DNA from: Bacillota bacterium
Lineage (GTDB): Bacteria > Bacillota_C > Negativicutes > CTSoil-072
Assembly: GCA_017861495.1 (NCBI GenBank)
Contig: JAGFXW010000132.1
Span: 1-6,909 of the forward strand
Reading direction: 5' to 3'
DNA: 6,909 nucleotides
Below the pieces are notes generated by a model. It saw nothing but the letters and a program-made list of their open reading frames with translations. It was not told the DNA's origin and did not search any database. The position numbers were made by a program, and so were the translations under genes. Below, in pieces: positions 6,599-6,909 of the stretch (positions within the stretch are counted from its first letter, which is position 1; each line of letters starts with the position of its first letter).

Positions 6599-6909
6599 AT
6601 GAGTAACATCAATGAGTTGATTGGACAATTTCAAGAAGTTGTAAACCAGCCAGGCAGTTATGTGAAAAAATATATCGCCGAAACCGGAAGTAAAGCGATT
6701 GGATATTTTTATTATGCACCGCAAGAAATCATTCACGCGGCAGGTATGCTGCCGGTAGGAATTTGGGGCGGCAATATTGAGCCGTCAGCGGTAAGAAGTT
6801 ATTTGCCTTCCTTTTATTGTGGAATTTTGCAAACGGCATTCGAAATGGGAATGAAAGGAATTTATGACTGCCTGGATGGGGTAATTATCCCGAACCTTTG
6901 CGACTCTTT
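6599..6909 (+). CDS. hadC: 2-hydroxyacyl-CoA dehydratase beta subunit, HadC-like (3' end outside window)
   Basis: The first 103 codons of an open frame that runs off the window; relatives are about 370-380 residues. It is the partner of the preceding alpha subunit, binding a second [4Fe-4S] cluster. The visible N-terminal part has the family run APQEIIHAAGMLPVGIWGG (40-58), close to HadC of C. difficile as recalled, then PSFYCGILQ (70-78), KGIYDCLDGVIIPNLCDS (86-103). C74 and C101 align with expected cluster ligands; the third would lie beyond the window. The ATG at 6599 follows a strong GGGGAGGGG (6582-6590) with an 8-base gap and lies 2 bp after the alpha stop. The residues before APQEII are GYFYY, where some relatives carry a cysteine or a proline-containing segment. 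Truncation is due to the window edge, not mutation. Confidence 0.92.
   Translation, partial: MSNINELIGQFQEVVNQPGSYVKKYIAETGSKAIGYFYYAPQEIIHAAGMLPVGIWGGNIEPSAVRSYLPSFYCGILQTAFEMGMKGIYDCLDGVIIPNLCDS

Noticed and set aside
4577..6909. Benzoyl-CoA reductase (BcrABCD) operon
   Set aside because: The activator and dehydratase families are related, but there is a single activator gene, two dehydratase subunits of Had length, and a HadA/FldA-type CoA-transferase in front.
1..6909. Mobile elements, CRISPR arrays, tRNA or rRNA genes
   Set aside because: No transposase, terminal repeats, regularly spaced repeats or RNA-gene signatures were seen; coding sequence fills all but the 3062-3328 gap.

Overview
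The window reads as chromosomal DNA from an anaerobic, amino-acid- or lactate-fermenting Firmicute (Clostridia or Negativicutes). The reasons are strong purine-rich Shine-Dalgarno sites ahead of every gene, close same-strand packing of genes, and a complete oxygen-sensitive 2-hydroxyacyl-CoA dehydratase module. Genus-level assignment is not possible from the sequence alone. All six genes lie on the + strand.

Region 1 (1-3061) is a central or branched-chain carbon pair. It holds a LeuB-family NAD-dependent beta-decarboxylating dehydrogenase and, 27 bp downstream, a single-chain aconitase of about 646 residues with its [4Fe-4S] cysteines intact. The LeuB-like protein keeps its catalytic residues but departs from the family at several usually fixed positions, so its substrate (3-isopropylmalate, isocitrate or a relative) is open. 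A strong hairpin right after the aconitase closes this unit.

Region 2 (3062-3328) is a 267-bp non-coding gap. It contains the terminator, an AT-rich stretch with repeated ATCTA motifs, and then a convincing extended -10 sigma-A-type promoter. Small palindromes overlap its -35, its -10 and the predicted transcription start. One of them matches the FNR/CRP-type half-site pattern TTGAT-N4-ATCAA at nine of ten positions.

Region 3 (3329-6909, continuing past the window) is an operon in the order CoA-transferase, activator, dehydratase alpha, dehydratase beta. This is the hadA-hadI-hadB-hadC order known from Clostridioides difficile leucine fermentation, and the equivalent of fldAIBC in phenylalanine fermentation. 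HadA would move CoA onto an (R)-2-hydroxyacid. HadI would inject one electron into HadBC at the cost of ATP. HadBC would then remove water by a ketyl-radical mechanism to give an enoyl-CoA. The last gene is cut by the window end. The usual 2-hydroxyacid dehydrogenase gene (ldhA) is not directly upstream; its place is taken by the terminator, the promoter and the aconitase gene.

A possible link is that region 1 enzymes make 2-oxoacids, the precursors of the 2-hydroxyacids used by region 3. The terminator and separate promoter argue for independent control. The system is recognisable rather than wholly new. The points most worth checking are the divergent LeuB homologue, the composite promoter/operator, and the true substrate of the dehydratase.
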